NCBI GenBank assembly: GCA_049606935.1
Contig: JBMYWA010000001.1
Coordinates: 124,001-188,000 of the forward strand
Length of the DNA stretch: 64,000 nt
Reading direction: 5' to 3'
From: CAJXZP01 sp049606935
Lineage (GTDB): Bacteria > Bacteroidota > Bacteroidia > Flavobacteriales_G > Salibacteraceae
A model generated the notes under the pieces. It saw only the letters and a program-made list of their open reading frames with translations, was not told the DNA's origin and did no database searches. The position numbers and the translations under genes are program-made. Positions 53,101-60,411 of the stretch are shown here, in pieces. Position 1 is the first letter of the stretch; each line of letters opens with the position of its first letter.

Positions 53101-53204
53101 ATGCTCAGGGTGACCCTTTACCTGTTCCAACATGGGCTTATGTTTTAGTAGCCGTGGTTTTTGCTACTATATTATTGGCTTATAAAAATAGGAGTAAAAA
53201 CTAA
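50124..53204 (+). CDS. Fused cytochrome c synthetase CcsBA (ResB-ResC type)
   Basis: System II cytochrome c haem-attachment protein of 1026 residues. The N-terminal half is ResB/CcsB-like (helices near 12-30, 45-62, 75-95, then a periplasmic domain to about 410). The C-terminal CcsA half (about 720-1020) has WGRYWGWDPKETW, the tryptophan-rich WWD haem-binding motif, and paired His in conserved loops. Position behind nrfHA matches NrfI of epsilonproteobacteria, a CcsBA that attaches haem to the CX2CK site of NrfA. It may also serve NrfH and CcoP; no other synthetase is in the window. Confidence 0.9.
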   Translation: MKQLIDFLGSNKLTLVFLLIFGIACGYGTFMENDYGTPAVRAVIYDAWWFELIMAVLAINFLLNIKKYRLFRKEKLSLLFFHLGFIVVLIGAFVSRYTGFEGMVNIREGHSTNTMLSNKSYVTFQVDEHEVVNPITPTVLTPPDFSYDLNGVNLTSVEYIPYAEKNIVNGEGFLLTVVVAQQSQRATYFMKEGQVIDTPYGMIGFNAKEKCDVELSKINDNLFIQCTRPAEVMEMATQTSSSFAADTLMPLKLASLYRSGAISFVVKSEHPNSEIGYVSTEDKKLQKTLPNKVVMVAKSGEEEKKFVLSYRPTETAGSGEFLLNGKKVRIAIGPEIIPLGFSLFLKDFQLIRYPGSTSPSEYSSYLDVIDEDKSFPYTIYMNNVLDYGGFRFFQASYDTDELGTVLSVNHDWWGTQITYLGYFLLTLGMIWSLFNKNSRFVYLSNKMAQMKVKNAVSIIITMYLALGLQAQSNMDFYKNAGIYPTQVTNEFGGLLLQDMDGRIKPVNTLASELMRKITGKTNFNLQYDSIKATLTPNQFFMALHSKPQFWAFAPVVKVDVEKGAQILVHLNKTGVEFVSLKDFFSENGEYLLQEMVDEAYNTKPDQRSKHMEEVIKVDERFNILYQALTDSYMKMFPKPKDVNHAWYSNKSVLLGVSHEDSVFVRNVMNMIYKAADSVWISKNPSVANTYIGYIEKYQQRYASEIIPSANQVKAELWYNKLKIFFHLFYSYWIMGLILLILAITKLFKNQLWLDRLQKTVFLIVCLLFLLQSINMIVRWYAGGYPPWSNGYEMTILVSWTTILFGLIFHKKTDFILPLATLFTGTLLFVAFLDWLNPEITNLVPVLKSYWLKIHVAIIVGSYAPLALSALLGFTSLWLMIFSSKPKENIKNAIKEISYLNEISMTIGIYMLTIGTFLGGVWANESWGRYWGWDPKETWALISILAYAIVLHLRLIPVIKPFKFWFNAASVVAFFSIIMTSFGVNYYLSGLHSYAQGDPLPVPTWAYVLVAVVFATILLAYKNRSKN

Positions 53205-53212
53205 CAATTCCA

Positions 53213-53677
53213 CTAGTAGTAAGACACTAATTGTAGTTGTATAAGGGTATCAGAAACGGAGGCATCCAATACCATTCTATTGTTAGTGATCTTAAAACTT
53301 GTTACACCCACGAAATGATTTGTTATTATATCATGCCATTCGCCTGTTCCTGTAGGACAAGGGGCAGCATTAACATTTTGTAGGGAGGTAAATCTCATAT
53401 ACCCGCTATCGTTTGCAATGTGGTGCCCATAAATTCCATTACATCCAGTATGTCCAATAAAAGAGCTATCTAGACTAAATTTTAGGTACTTGGTATTCGT
53501 AGATGCAGGAGGAAATTTTTCAATTCCACCATTTTCATAACTTACCACTTCCCAGGTTTTGCTTATCAAATCCGACACCTTGGTAGACTCTAAAATGGGT
53601 TCCTCCACAGATTCTGTTTTTTTGCATCCGTAAAAGGTGAAAACAATTAAAATGGGAATAATAGTGAATGACCTCAT
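53213..53677 (-). CDS. META-domain lipoprotein
   Basis: Predicted lipoprotein of 154 residues with lipobox FYGC (C18). The META domain spans about 35-150: SKTWEVVSYENGG and FIGHTGCNGIYGHH are typical of HslJ-like proteins, which are periplasmic or outer-membrane associated and often stress induced. The ATG at 53677 is preferred to a GTG at 53683. It is convergent with ccsBA (9-bp gap) and probably not functionally linked. Confidence 0.8.
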   Translation of the reverse strand: MRSFTIIPILIVFTFYGCKKTESVEEPILESTKVSDLISKTWEVVSYENGGIEKFPPASTNTKYLKFSLDSSFIGHTGCNGIYGHHIANDSGYMRFTSLQNVNAAPCPTGTGEWHDIITNHFVGVTSFKITNNRMVLDASVSDTLIQLQLVSYY

Positions 53678-53749
53678 AACCACGAATTTTTACAAATAAA
53701 AAGAATAAAATTGTATGTTGGCTCTATCTAACAATTTTAAAAATAGGTT

Positions 53750-54061
53750 ATGGGAGTAGAAGAACAAAAATTTGAGGAAGTAGGAGCTTCCATACCAGAA
53801 TCAACTAGGAGTCAAATGTTTGGTAAGCCCTGTTTTAAAATTGGTAAAAAGGCTTTTGTATGTTTTTTTCAAAATGAAATGGTTTTTAAGTTAAATGGAA
53901 AAGCCCATATGGAAGCATTAAGTTTAGATGGAGCCAAATTATTTGACCCCTCCGGTAAAGGACGACCTATGAAGAAATGGATTCAAATTCCTTTTCATTA
54001 TCAAGATCAATGGTTAGAGCTTTCTAAGACGGCTTTTGAATACGTGAAGGTAAATGAGTAG
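53750..54061 (+). CDS. TfoX N-terminal-domain-like small protein
   Basis: Soluble protein of 103 residues. RSQMFGKPCFKIGKKAFVCFF (shortened motif MFGKPCFKIGKKAF) near 22-36 and VFKLNGKAHMEAL match the TfoX_N fold, in which MFG(x)P opens a small beta sheet. These proteins are widespread and their link to competence holds only for the full TfoX/Sxy protein with a C-terminal domain, which is absent here. Function unknown. Confidence 0.65.
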   Translation: MGVEEQKFEEVGASIPESTRSQMFGKPCFKIGKKAFVCFFQNEMVFKLNGKAHMEALSLDGAKLFDPSGKGRPMKKWIQIPFHYQDQWLELSKTAFEYVKVNE

Positions 54062-54121
54062 TTTATTTTTGCTGAAATGAGATAATATGTAGTGTATCAA
54101 AAAAAGTTGTGAATTTTATTA

Positions 54122-54493
54122 GTGGCTATTGTTAAAGGTCGTTACAAGCATCACTTACTTTCTGATGATCCTGGAGTGGCTACTGGAATTGGAGCTGCAT
54201 TTTACGACTTATATCAAGATCCAAGAGAGCATAACCCACATTTGGTTCCATTAATTCATACACAAGGGCAGTTTACAAGAATGCAATTTAGACATGAACT
54301 AATGAAAAAGAAATATCCAGATCATGCAAACGCAAAAGGTATTCCTTTAACAGGTATTTCTAATGCACGCCCGGAGACCAAAAACATTAAAAATATGGTG
54401 GAAGAGTATATGAAGTTGTTACCTATTAATGTAGAAGAATATATTGAATACGATAATCCAGCTTTAAAAATGGATGGTGATTGGGGGCATTAA
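54122..54493 (+). pseudogene. C-terminal remnant of a sulfatase
   Basis: A 123-residue frame from GTG at 54122. Its sequence resembles the C-terminal tail of arylsulfatases: FYDLYQDPREHNP (about 27-39), then LIHTQGQFTRM, RHELMKKKYPD and GISNARPETK. The catalytic N-terminal domain with the CxPSR formylglycine site is absent; an in-frame TGA stop lies at 54110-54112 and the TfoX-like gene occupies the DNA before it. The simplest reading is a gene fragment left by deletion, though a short expressed protein is possible. A strong terminator follows. Confidence 0.6.
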
Positions 54494-54513
54494 ACCGATT
54501 AAATAACTAATGG

Positions 54514-54544
54514 AAAGAGCTGGGTTTACCCGGCTCTTTTTTTT
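54514..54544 (+). terminator. Intrinsic terminator after the sulfatase remnant
   Basis: AAAGAGC (54514-54520) and GCTCTTT (54533-54539) form a stem with an inner GGGT/ACCC stem, followed by a T-run to 54544. Confidence 0.85.
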
Positions 54545-54582
54545 AACCATTGTTTGATGAGAGAAAGGTTTTCAACATTTCT

Positions 54583-54590
54583 TATTTTTG
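54583..54590 (+). promoter_or_regulatory. Candidate -7 element before the SRPBCC gene
   Basis: TATTTTTG fits TAnnTTTG and predicts a start site near 54596, which supports the ATG at 54611 over the upstream one at 54554. No -33 at normal spacing. Confidence 0.35.
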
Positions 54591-54610
54591 ATATCAAACC
54601 AAATCAAGTA

Positions 54611-55132
54611 ATGATGAAAATATTGAAGTATATATTAATTGTATTGGCTGTATTAATGATTATCTTTTTTGGGAATGGATTGATTACATCATCGGTTACC
54701 TATCAAGGTAAAATAGAAGTTAACAAACCCATTGAAGAGGCTTGGGCCGTAATGGAGGATGATTCTCGAATTTCAGAATGGTTACCGGTGATAACTAGAA
54801 TTGAACCTGTTAGTGGCACACCTGGTACCTTAGGAGCGGTATCTAATATTTATGCGATAGAAAATGGGGAGGAAATGGTAATGCAAGAAACTATTACTTC
54901 ATTTGATCCTCCAAAACATATTGCCATGACCTTCACAATGGATTTTATGGATATGAAATATGAAATGCACTTAACCGAACAAAATGGAAAAACCCTTATT
55001 GCAAGTAAGTCAAAAACCGTAGGAAATGGCTTGTTTTCCAAGTCTATTTTATCTTTTATGGGGGGAATGATGGAAGCTCAAGAAAATGAGAATTTGCATA
55101 GGTTAAAAATGGTAATTGAAGGAACCAATTAA
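54611..55132 (+). CDS. Membrane-anchored SRPBCC-domain protein
   Basis: Protein of 173 residues: an N-terminal hydrophobic helix (about 4-25) and a START/Bet v1-like SRPBCC domain (about 30-170), with EVNKPIEEAWAVMEDDSRISEWLP typical in pattern (I cite its core PIEEAWAVMEDDSR). Members bind hydrophobic ligands. It precedes an Ntn-hydrolase-like gene by 36 bp. The ATG at 54611 (or 54614) is supported by a -7 element just upstream. Ligand unknown. Confidence 0.75.
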   Translation: MMKILKYILIVLAVLMIIFFGNGLITSSVTYQGKIEVNKPIEEAWAVMEDDSRISEWLPVITRIEPVSGTPGTLGAVSNIYAIENGEEMVMQETITSFDPPKHIAMTFTMDFMDMKYEMHLTEQNGKTLIASKSKTVGNGLFSKSILSFMGGMMEAQENENLHRLKMVIEGTN

Positions 55133-55168
55133 CATGAGGCTTTTTCCTTGGTTAATAAAGAAAGAATA

Positions 55169-56350
55169 ATGAAGAAGTTGTTGGTAATTTGGATTTGCCT
55201 TTGTGGTATTGGAACATTCCAGGTAAGTGCTTGTAGCATGTATAAACTTACAAAAAATGGAAAAACCATAGTAGGTAATAATGAAGATTGGACTAGCCCA
55301 AATGGTCAATTTTGGTTCGAAGCGGGTAGTAAAGATTCCTTTGGAGTAATGTATATGGGATTTCTAAATAATTTCACTCAAGGCGCCATAAACCAAGCAG
55401 GATTGGTTTTTGATGGCTTTTGGGAGCCCTACTTAGAAGTAAAGAATACGGAAGGAAAAACTAATTTACCCATTGGTAAAGCGTTATCACACGTGATGAA
55501 AACAATGACCAATGTGGAAGAAGTGCAAGCTTATCTTCAAACCATTAACCTAAGTATCTTAGATAACGGACAACTTGTTTTTGTAGACCAAAAGGGAAGC
55601 TATTTAATTATTGAAGGAGATGAGATGTTTTTAGGAAATGAAAATGAAAAGTCATTTTCTAATTTTTATTATTCCCAAATTGATTCGATCGAACAAGTGG
55701 ATCTTCAATATTTTCAAAAAGGTCAGTCTTATATTAACGAAACTGAAATGGAATGCTCCTTGAATTATTGCTCAAAAGCCATGAGTGAGTATTCTCAATC
55801 CAATTTTGCTCCAACTCAATATACCACTGTGTATGATTTGAAGACATTAACGGTAAGAATTTACCTTTTTCATGATTATTCTCAATATGTAGAAATTAAT
55901 TTGAATGAAAAACTAAAGGAGGGAAACCAACGTATTATGATTGCAGAATTATTTCCAAAGAATTCGAAAGGATATATCTTCTATAAAAAATACAACAACC
56001 CCGAACACCCCACACAATTAATGGAAGAATTTCTTGAGGGCAAAGACGTTACGGAGCAAGACCTTTTGGATAGTGATTATGATAATGTAATTAATGGTTT
56101 AGGCTATGAATGGTTGTATGATATTAAGAATGCAGAGGGCGCTATTAAAGTTTTTAAATACGGGGTGAAATTGATGCCAAACAGTGCTAACCTTTATGAT
56201 AGTTTGGGGGAGTCTTATTATGTGAATAAGGATTATCAGGAAGCACTTGAGAATTATTCTAAGTCTCTAACCCTTAACCCAGATAACGAAAATGCAAAGG
56301 CAATGATGGTAAAGATTAAAGATATTCAAAAAATGAATGCAACTAATTAA
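55169..56350 (+). CDS. Ntn-hydrolase-like (AAT/C45-type) exported protein with TPR tail
   Basis: Exported protein of 393 residues. A signal peptide (about 1-21) ends VSA before C22, which would be the N-terminal nucleophile of the Ntn-hydrolase fold: C22 is followed by MYKLTKNGKTIVGNNEDW, like choloylglycine-hydrolase/acyltransferase C45 proteins. NQAGLVFDGFW and the LxExxG-like part follow. Two TPR-like repeats occupy about 320-385 (ANLYDSLGESYYVNKDYQEAL). The same VSAC could be a lipobox, which would lipidate C22. The substrate is unknown. ATG at 55169 starts the signal peptide. Confidence 0.7.
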   Translation: MKKLLVIWICLCGIGTFQVSACSMYKLTKNGKTIVGNNEDWTSPNGQFWFEAGSKDSFGVMYMGFLNNFTQGAINQAGLVFDGFWEPYLEVKNTEGKTNLPIGKALSHVMKTMTNVEEVQAYLQTINLSILDNGQLVFVDQKGSYLIIEGDEMFLGNENEKSFSNFYYSQIDSIEQVDLQYFQKGQSYINETEMECSLNYCSKAMSEYSQSNFAPTQYTTVYDLKTLTVRIYLFHDYSQYVEINLNEKLKEGNQRIMIAELFPKNSKGYIFYKKYNNPEHPTQLMEEFLEGKDVTEQDLLDSDYDNVINGLGYEWLYDIKNAEGAIKVFKYGVKLMPNSANLYDSLGESYYVNKDYQEALENYSKSLTLNPDNENAKAMMVKIKDIQKMNATN

Positions 56351-56409
56351 TTTACTTTTTTGCTGATTAATAGTTGTTTGCATCTCTTTAAAATTCTAAT
56401 AATTATGAA

Positions 56410-57024
56410 ATGACGCTAAACACAAACACTTGGAACAAAATTCGCTACACTTTATATGCCCCTATTTATAATGTAATTGAGGGTGTTTTTTCTTCTTCTA
56501 GAGAATTATCCATCAATCAACTTAATTGCAAACCAGGCGATAAGGTATTGATTATTGGAGCCGGAACAGGATTAGATATTCCATACTTCCCAAAGGGTAC
56601 AAAAATTACCGCTACAGATATTACACCGGCAATGGTTCAAAAAATTAAAAAGTCCTATCCATCTAATAATTTAAAAGCTCTAGTTATGGATGGGCAAAAT
56701 TTAGCGTTTAACGAAGCCACCTTTGATCATGTGGTTTTGCATTTGATTTTGGCGGTGATGCCCAATCCTAATAAGTGTATGCAAGAAGTAAATCGAGTTT
56801 TGAAACCTGGTGGAAGTGTAGCTGTATTTGATAAGTTTATGGAACCTAATACTCAACCATCCGTTTTTAGAAAATTGGGAAATTCAATTACCACGTTTTT
56901 ATTCAGCGACATTACACGGGATATTTATTCTATGATATCAAATACAACTTTAAAAATAGTTTCCGATAAAAAAGCGAACTTTAAAGGCGTTTTTAGAGTC
57001 GTTAACATGCGTAAGGAAATTTAA
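56410..57024 (+). CDS. Class I SAM-dependent methyltransferase
   Basis: Methyltransferase of 204 residues. The cofactor loop VLIIGAGTGLDIPYF is near 45-59, ATDITPAM follows, and a motif II-like DHVVLHLILAVMPNP and motif III-like RVLKPGGSVAVFDKF are present. The N-terminal TLYAPIYNVIEG resembles UbiE/phospholipid N-methyltransferase-like enzymes. No substrate can be named. It stands alone between the Ntn-like gene and the VOC gene. Confidence 0.85.
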   Translation: MTLNTNTWNKIRYTLYAPIYNVIEGVFSSSRELSINQLNCKPGDKVLIIGAGTGLDIPYFPKGTKITATDITPAMVQKIKKSYPSNNLKALVMDGQNLAFNEATFDHVVLHLILAVMPNPNKCMQEVNRVLKPGGSVAVFDKFMEPNTQPSVFRKLGNSITTFLFSDITRDIYSMISNTTLKIVSDKKANFKGVFRVVNMRKEI

Positions 57025-57119
57025 AATTGTTAAGAATTTTTACAACAAACTACCTCTGACATGTTTTGACATTCCACCTCGTAATTTTGTGATCAAGTTA
57101 TACCTAAAACATAATTATT

Positions 57120-57491
57120 ATGAACAATACAATTACCTGGTTTGAAATTCCAGCACTTGATTACGATCGAGCAAAAAAATTCTACCAAACCGTATTAAAG
57201 GTAGAGATTGCCGATATGCCCATGCCTGAAGGTAAATATGGTTTTTTTACTCCTAACAAAGAAGATTACGGATCGGGAGGTGGAATAATGCAACACGAAA
57301 GCATGAAACCGACCACCGAAGGCCCAAATCTTTATTTAGATGGAGGAGATGACTTAGAAGTTCCTTTAAGCAGAGTAGAGGCTGCCGGTGGAAAAGTGAT
57401 TCAACCTAAAACATCTATTGGTGAAAATGGTTTTATGGCCATGTTTATCGATACCGAAGGAAACAGAATGTGTTTTCATTCTGAAAAGTAA
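57120..57491 (+). CDS. VOC-family (glyoxalase/bleomycin-resistance fold) protein
   Basis: Small metalloenzyme-fold protein of 123 residues. NTITWFEIPALDYDRAKKFYQTVL (shortened core FEIPALDYDRAKKFY) is the first beta-alpha unit, and NGFMAMFIDTEGNRMCFHS is the end of the second, giving the classical two-unit VOC layout. It lies 40 bp before the WYL regulator gene and may be controlled by it. A -7 element TAATTTTG at 57082-57089 precedes it. Function unknown. Confidence 0.82.
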   Translation: MNNTITWFEIPALDYDRAKKFYQTVLKVEIADMPMPEGKYGFFTPNKEDYGSGGGIMQHESMKPTTEGPNLYLDGGDDLEVPLSRVEAAGGKVIQPKTSIGENGFMAMFIDTEGNRMCFHSEK

Positions 57492-57499
57492 CCAATAAC

Positions 57500-57527
57500 G
57501 TACAGAACGATTAATTTCGTTCTGTAC
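57500..57527. promoter_or_regulatory. Perfect palindrome abutting the WYL regulator start
   Basis: GTACAGAACGA and TCGTTCTGTAC form a perfect 11-bp inverted repeat around TTAATT, ending 4 bp before the ATG at 57532. The centre includes TAATTTCG, close to a -7 element. It could be an autoregulatory operator or a weak terminator for the VOC gene. Confidence 0.5.
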
Positions 57528-57531
57528 TTTC

Positions 57532-58218
57532 ATGAATATGAATCAACTTTCGCGTCTTATATCCATATTAACACTCCTTAAATCAAAGCGTGTTTTAACG
57601 GCTACCGAAGTCTCCGAACGTTTTGACGTTAGTGTTCGAACCGTGTATCGTGACATACGAAAACTCGAAGAAGCAGGTGTGCCTATTGCTACCATTGAAG
57701 GTAAAGGATATTCTTTAATGGAAGGTTACACGGTAGCTCCTGTACAATTCACCGAACAACAGGCTAATGCTTTGATTACCGCCAGACATATGGTTAGTCA
57801 CAGTCAGGATTCTTCTTTCATACGTGACTTTGAAGATGCTCTCACTAAAATAAAATCGGTTTTTAAAGATTCGGTTTTGGATAAGAGTGAATACTTGCAT
57901 CAAAAAATTGCTGTATTAGATCAATCATTTGAGAAACTTGAAAGTGATACCTTGGCTGAGATTCAAACCGCTATTACAAATTTTCAGTTTATTCAAATTA
58001 GTTATTTAAAAGTGAATGATTTTGAAACTAGCCAACGAAAAATTGAGCCAGTTGCCTTGTATTCTATTTCAAGTAAATGGGTGTTAATGGCTTGGTGTCA
58101 TTTGCGCAATGAATACCGTTCTTTTCGTATTGATCGAATTCAACATTTTCAGGTCCTTTCTCAAAAGTTCGAAGATAGGAAGTTTGATTTCGGTAATTAC
58201 TTTTCTCATAATCCATAA
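57532..58218 (+). CDS. HTH/WYL-domain transcriptional regulator
   Basis: YafY/DeoR-type regulator of 228 residues. The winged HTH (about 5-60) has KRVLTATEVSERFDVSVRTVYRDIRKL (core VSERFDVSVRTVYRDI). The WYL domain covers about 138-215, with FIQISYLK and KWVLMAWCHLRNEYRSFRIDRI (core WCHLRNEYRSFRIDRI), a ligand- or nucleotide-sensing module. A perfect palindrome directly before the ATG may be its operator. It follows the VOC gene and precedes the AlkC-like glycosylase gene by 47 bp. Target genes are unknown. Confidence 0.9.
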   Translation: MNMNQLSRLISILTLLKSKRVLTATEVSERFDVSVRTVYRDIRKLEEAGVPIATIEGKGYSLMEGYTVAPVQFTEQQANALITARHMVSHSQDSSFIRDFEDALTKIKSVFKDSVLDKSEYLHQKIAVLDQSFEKLESDTLAEIQTAITNFQFIQISYLKVNDFETSQRKIEPVALYSISSKWVLMAWCHLRNEYRSFRIDRIQHFQVLSQKFEDRKFDFGNYFSHNP

Positions 58219-58265
58219 TTTACTGGATGACTATTCCAGTATTATATATCTATGCTTTATAAGCC

Positions 58266-59369
58266 ATGGAGCCATTCAAAAATATTTATAACGAAAACTT
58301 CTTTAAACGCTTTATTGCTGGTTTTAAAAAGGTTTATCCTTCCTTTAATGAAAGCTCATTTTTAAATGATGTTTATGATTCTCATTGGAATGAGAGGGAA
58401 TTAAAACAACGCATGCGACATATTTCTATGACATTAGATGCGCATTTAACCAATGATTATGCTAGCAATGTGAAGTTGTTGGTTGATTCAATTCCGTTTT
58501 TAAAAGAGCAAGGATTCCAACCAAATAACTTGGAATTTATTATTTACCCCGATTATTTGGAGGTATTTGGGTTAGATCATTATGCTACATCTATTTCGGC
58601 TATGGAAACAATAACTCAATTTGTAAGTTGTGAGTTTGGAATTCGTCCGTTTATCATTAAATATGAGAGCGAAATGGCCAAGCAAATGTACCGATGGACA
58701 TTTCATGAGTCGGAACATGTTAGACGATTGGCTAGCGAAGGAGTCAGACCCAGATTGCCTTGGGCCATGGGCATAGAGTCATTTAAGAAAGATCCTATCA
58801 TTGTTTTTCCAATATTGGATAACCTTAAAGATGATGAAAGTGAATATGTAAGAAGGAGCGTAGCTAATAACTGGAATGATATTTCAAAAGATCACCCTAG
58901 AAGAGTAATTGAAATGGCTAAAGAATGGCTAGGTTTTAGTAAGGAAAGAGATAAATTGGTTAAGCATGCCTGTAGAACCCTTCTAAAGCAAGGAGATAAA
59001 GAAATAATGTCTCTTTTTGGTTTTGGAAATATTGATCAACTTAACGTAAATAATTTTAGAGTGAAAACTCCAACGGTAAAAGTGGGAGGAATTTTAGAAT
59101 TTGATTTTGAGGTGCAAAATACAAGCCTTTCAGATACATTATTAAGATTAGAATATGGGGTGTATTACCAAAAGGCAAATGGTTCTCTTTCTAGAAAAGT
59201 TTATAAAATATCCGAAAAAAAATATGGTTCCATGTCATCGGTCTCCGTTACTAGAAAACAACCATTTAAAATTATTACCACTCGTAAACTACATTTAGGT
59301 CCTCATCAAGTTTCCATAATCATTAATGGAATAGAGCTAGAAAAAAGGAATTTTAATCTAATTGCATAG
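58266..59369 (+). CDS. AlkC/AlkD-like DNA alkylation-repair glycosylase
   Basis: Predicted DNA glycosylase of 367 residues made of HEAT-like helical repeats (about 1-265) and a C-terminal Ig-like beta domain (about 275-365), the layout described for AlkC. ESEHVRRLASEGVRPRLPWAM (core VRRLASEGVRPRLPWA) and ESEYVRRSVANNWNDISKDHP are family motifs. It would excise N3- or N7-alkylated bases without base flipping. It lies 47 bp after the WYL regulator, which may control it. Family confidence is good; substrate range is inferred. Confidence 0.85.
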   Translation: MEPFKNIYNENFFKRFIAGFKKVYPSFNESSFLNDVYDSHWNERELKQRMRHISMTLDAHLTNDYASNVKLLVDSIPFLKEQGFQPNNLEFIIYPDYLEVFGLDHYATSISAMETITQFVSCEFGIRPFIIKYESEMAKQMYRWTFHESEHVRRLASEGVRPRLPWAMGIESFKKDPIIVFPILDNLKDDESEYVRRSVANNWNDISKDHPRRVIEMAKEWLGFSKERDKLVKHACRTLLKQGDKEIMSLFGFGNIDQLNVNNFRVKTPTVKVGGILEFDFEVQNTSLSDTLLRLEYGVYYQKANGSLSRKVYKISEKKYGSMSSVSVTRKQPFKIITTRKLHLGPHQVSIIINGIELEKRNFNLIA

Positions 59370-59390
59370 TTTAGAATAAACCCATCATTC

Positions 59391-59398
59391 TACCTTTG
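59391..59398 (+). promoter_or_regulatory. Candidate -7 element before the dus gene
   Basis: TACCTTTG matches TAnnTTTG, 17 nt before the ATG at 59416. A TTG at 59362-59364 lies 26 nt upstream, a bit far for a -33. Confidence 0.4.
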
Positions 59399-59415
59399 TA
59401 TATTATTGAACAGAA

Positions 59416-60369
59416 ATGATAAAAAAGTTAATTTCATCTCCATTACAAGGCTTTACAGATTTTAGGTTTAGAAATGCCTTTCATGAAATATTTGGAGGAA
59501 TTGACACCTATTATGCTCCCTATATTCGATATGGTGGAAAGTTAGAAGTTAAGAGTAGCTATAAACGTGATTTAGATCCTTCAAACAACCGTATTCCTGA
59601 ATTAATTCCTCAGGTAATGACAGCTAAAGAGGAGGAGTTTTTACATGCCGCAGAATACGTTCAAGGGTTAGGTTATACAGAGTTAAACTGGAACTTAGGA
59701 TGTCCTTATCCAATGGCGTGCAAAAAGGGTATGGGCTCAGGTTTAATACACGATGCATCCAAGATTGATGCGATTCTGAATCGTGTGCATAACGAAACAG
59801 ATATCACGGTTTCCATGAAAATGAGGATGGGTTATCATGAGCCTACGGAGATATTGAAAGTTTTTCCAGTATTAGCTAAATACCCTATTAAAAACATAGC
59901 CATACACGCTAGGTTAGGCAAACAATTGTACAAGGGTAATGTAGACTTGGATGCATTTGAAGCTTGTTTACCCCATTCTGAGCAGCCCATTTTTTACAAT
60001 GGCGACATTACCTCAGTTGAATCGTTTAGAGATAGGGTAGACCGGTTCCCAACAATAGACACATTTTTGATTGGCAGAGGTTTAATTGCCGATCCGTTTT
60101 TACCCAAAATGATTAAAGAGAATACCACTTCTTATCCCATAGATAGATGGGATAAAATGGAATTATTTCATAATAGGTTGTTTGATGAATATGACGGTTT
60201 TTTGCAAGGAACCAGTCATTTAATATCTAAAATGCACAATTTTTGGGAGTATTATTCCGTAGGGTTTGAAAACCCCAAAAAGGTGTATAAAAAGATAAAA
60301 AAGGCCAAGAATATTATTCAATATAAAATTGCGGTTAAAGAAATTTTTAATGCTGAAAAGGAGCATTAA
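59416..60369 (+). CDS. tRNA-dihydrouridine synthase
   Basis: Flavin enzyme of 317 residues that reduces uridines in the tRNA D-loop. The TIM-barrel N-terminus ISSPLQGFTDFRFRNAF is typical, followed by LNWNLGCPYPMACKKGMGSGLI with the conserved catalytic Cys motif, SMKMRMGY, IHARLGKQLYKG, NGDITS and IGRGLIADPF (FMN phosphate site). It is closest in look to the DusC-type group, but the target uridine cannot be determined. Single-gene unit with hairpin terminator. Confidence 0.92.
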   Translation: MIKKLISSPLQGFTDFRFRNAFHEIFGGIDTYYAPYIRYGGKLEVKSSYKRDLDPSNNRIPELIPQVMTAKEEEFLHAAEYVQGLGYTELNWNLGCPYPMACKKGMGSGLIHDASKIDAILNRVHNETDITVSMKMRMGYHEPTEILKVFPVLAKYPIKNIAIHARLGKQLYKGNVDLDAFEACLPHSEQPIFYNGDITSVESFRDRVDRFPTIDTFLIGRGLIADPFLPKMIKENTTSYPIDRWDKMELFHNRLFDEYDGFLQGTSHLISKMHNFWEYYSVGFENPKKVYKKIKKAKNIIQYKIAVKEIFNAEKEH

Positions 60370-60404
60370 AAACCACCAGATATTTTATTACTAGTGGTTT
60401 CTTT
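60370..60404. terminator. Probable shared terminator between dus and the COG3014-like gene
   Basis: AAACCAC (60370-60376) pairs with GTGGTTT (60394-60400) over a 17-nt loop, with A-rich and T-rich flanks; it lies between convergent genes. Confidence 0.5.
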
Positions 60405-60411
60405 GTATTAA

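Noticed and set aside
54122..54493. Intact small gene of new function
   Set aside because: The motifs match the C-terminal end of sulfatases and nothing else, so a remnant is the simpler reading; kept as a finding with the alternative stated.
57082..57089. TAATTTTG upstream of the VOC gene as a full promoter
   Set aside because: The -7 match is exact, but the nearest TTG is only 13 nt upstream, so I did not list a full promoter; the element is mentioned in the gene entry.
58221..58242. Small inverted repeat ACTGGA/TCCAGT between the WYL and AlkC-like genes
   Set aside because: Only six pairs, no T-run and no conserved context; could be chance in AT-rich DNA.
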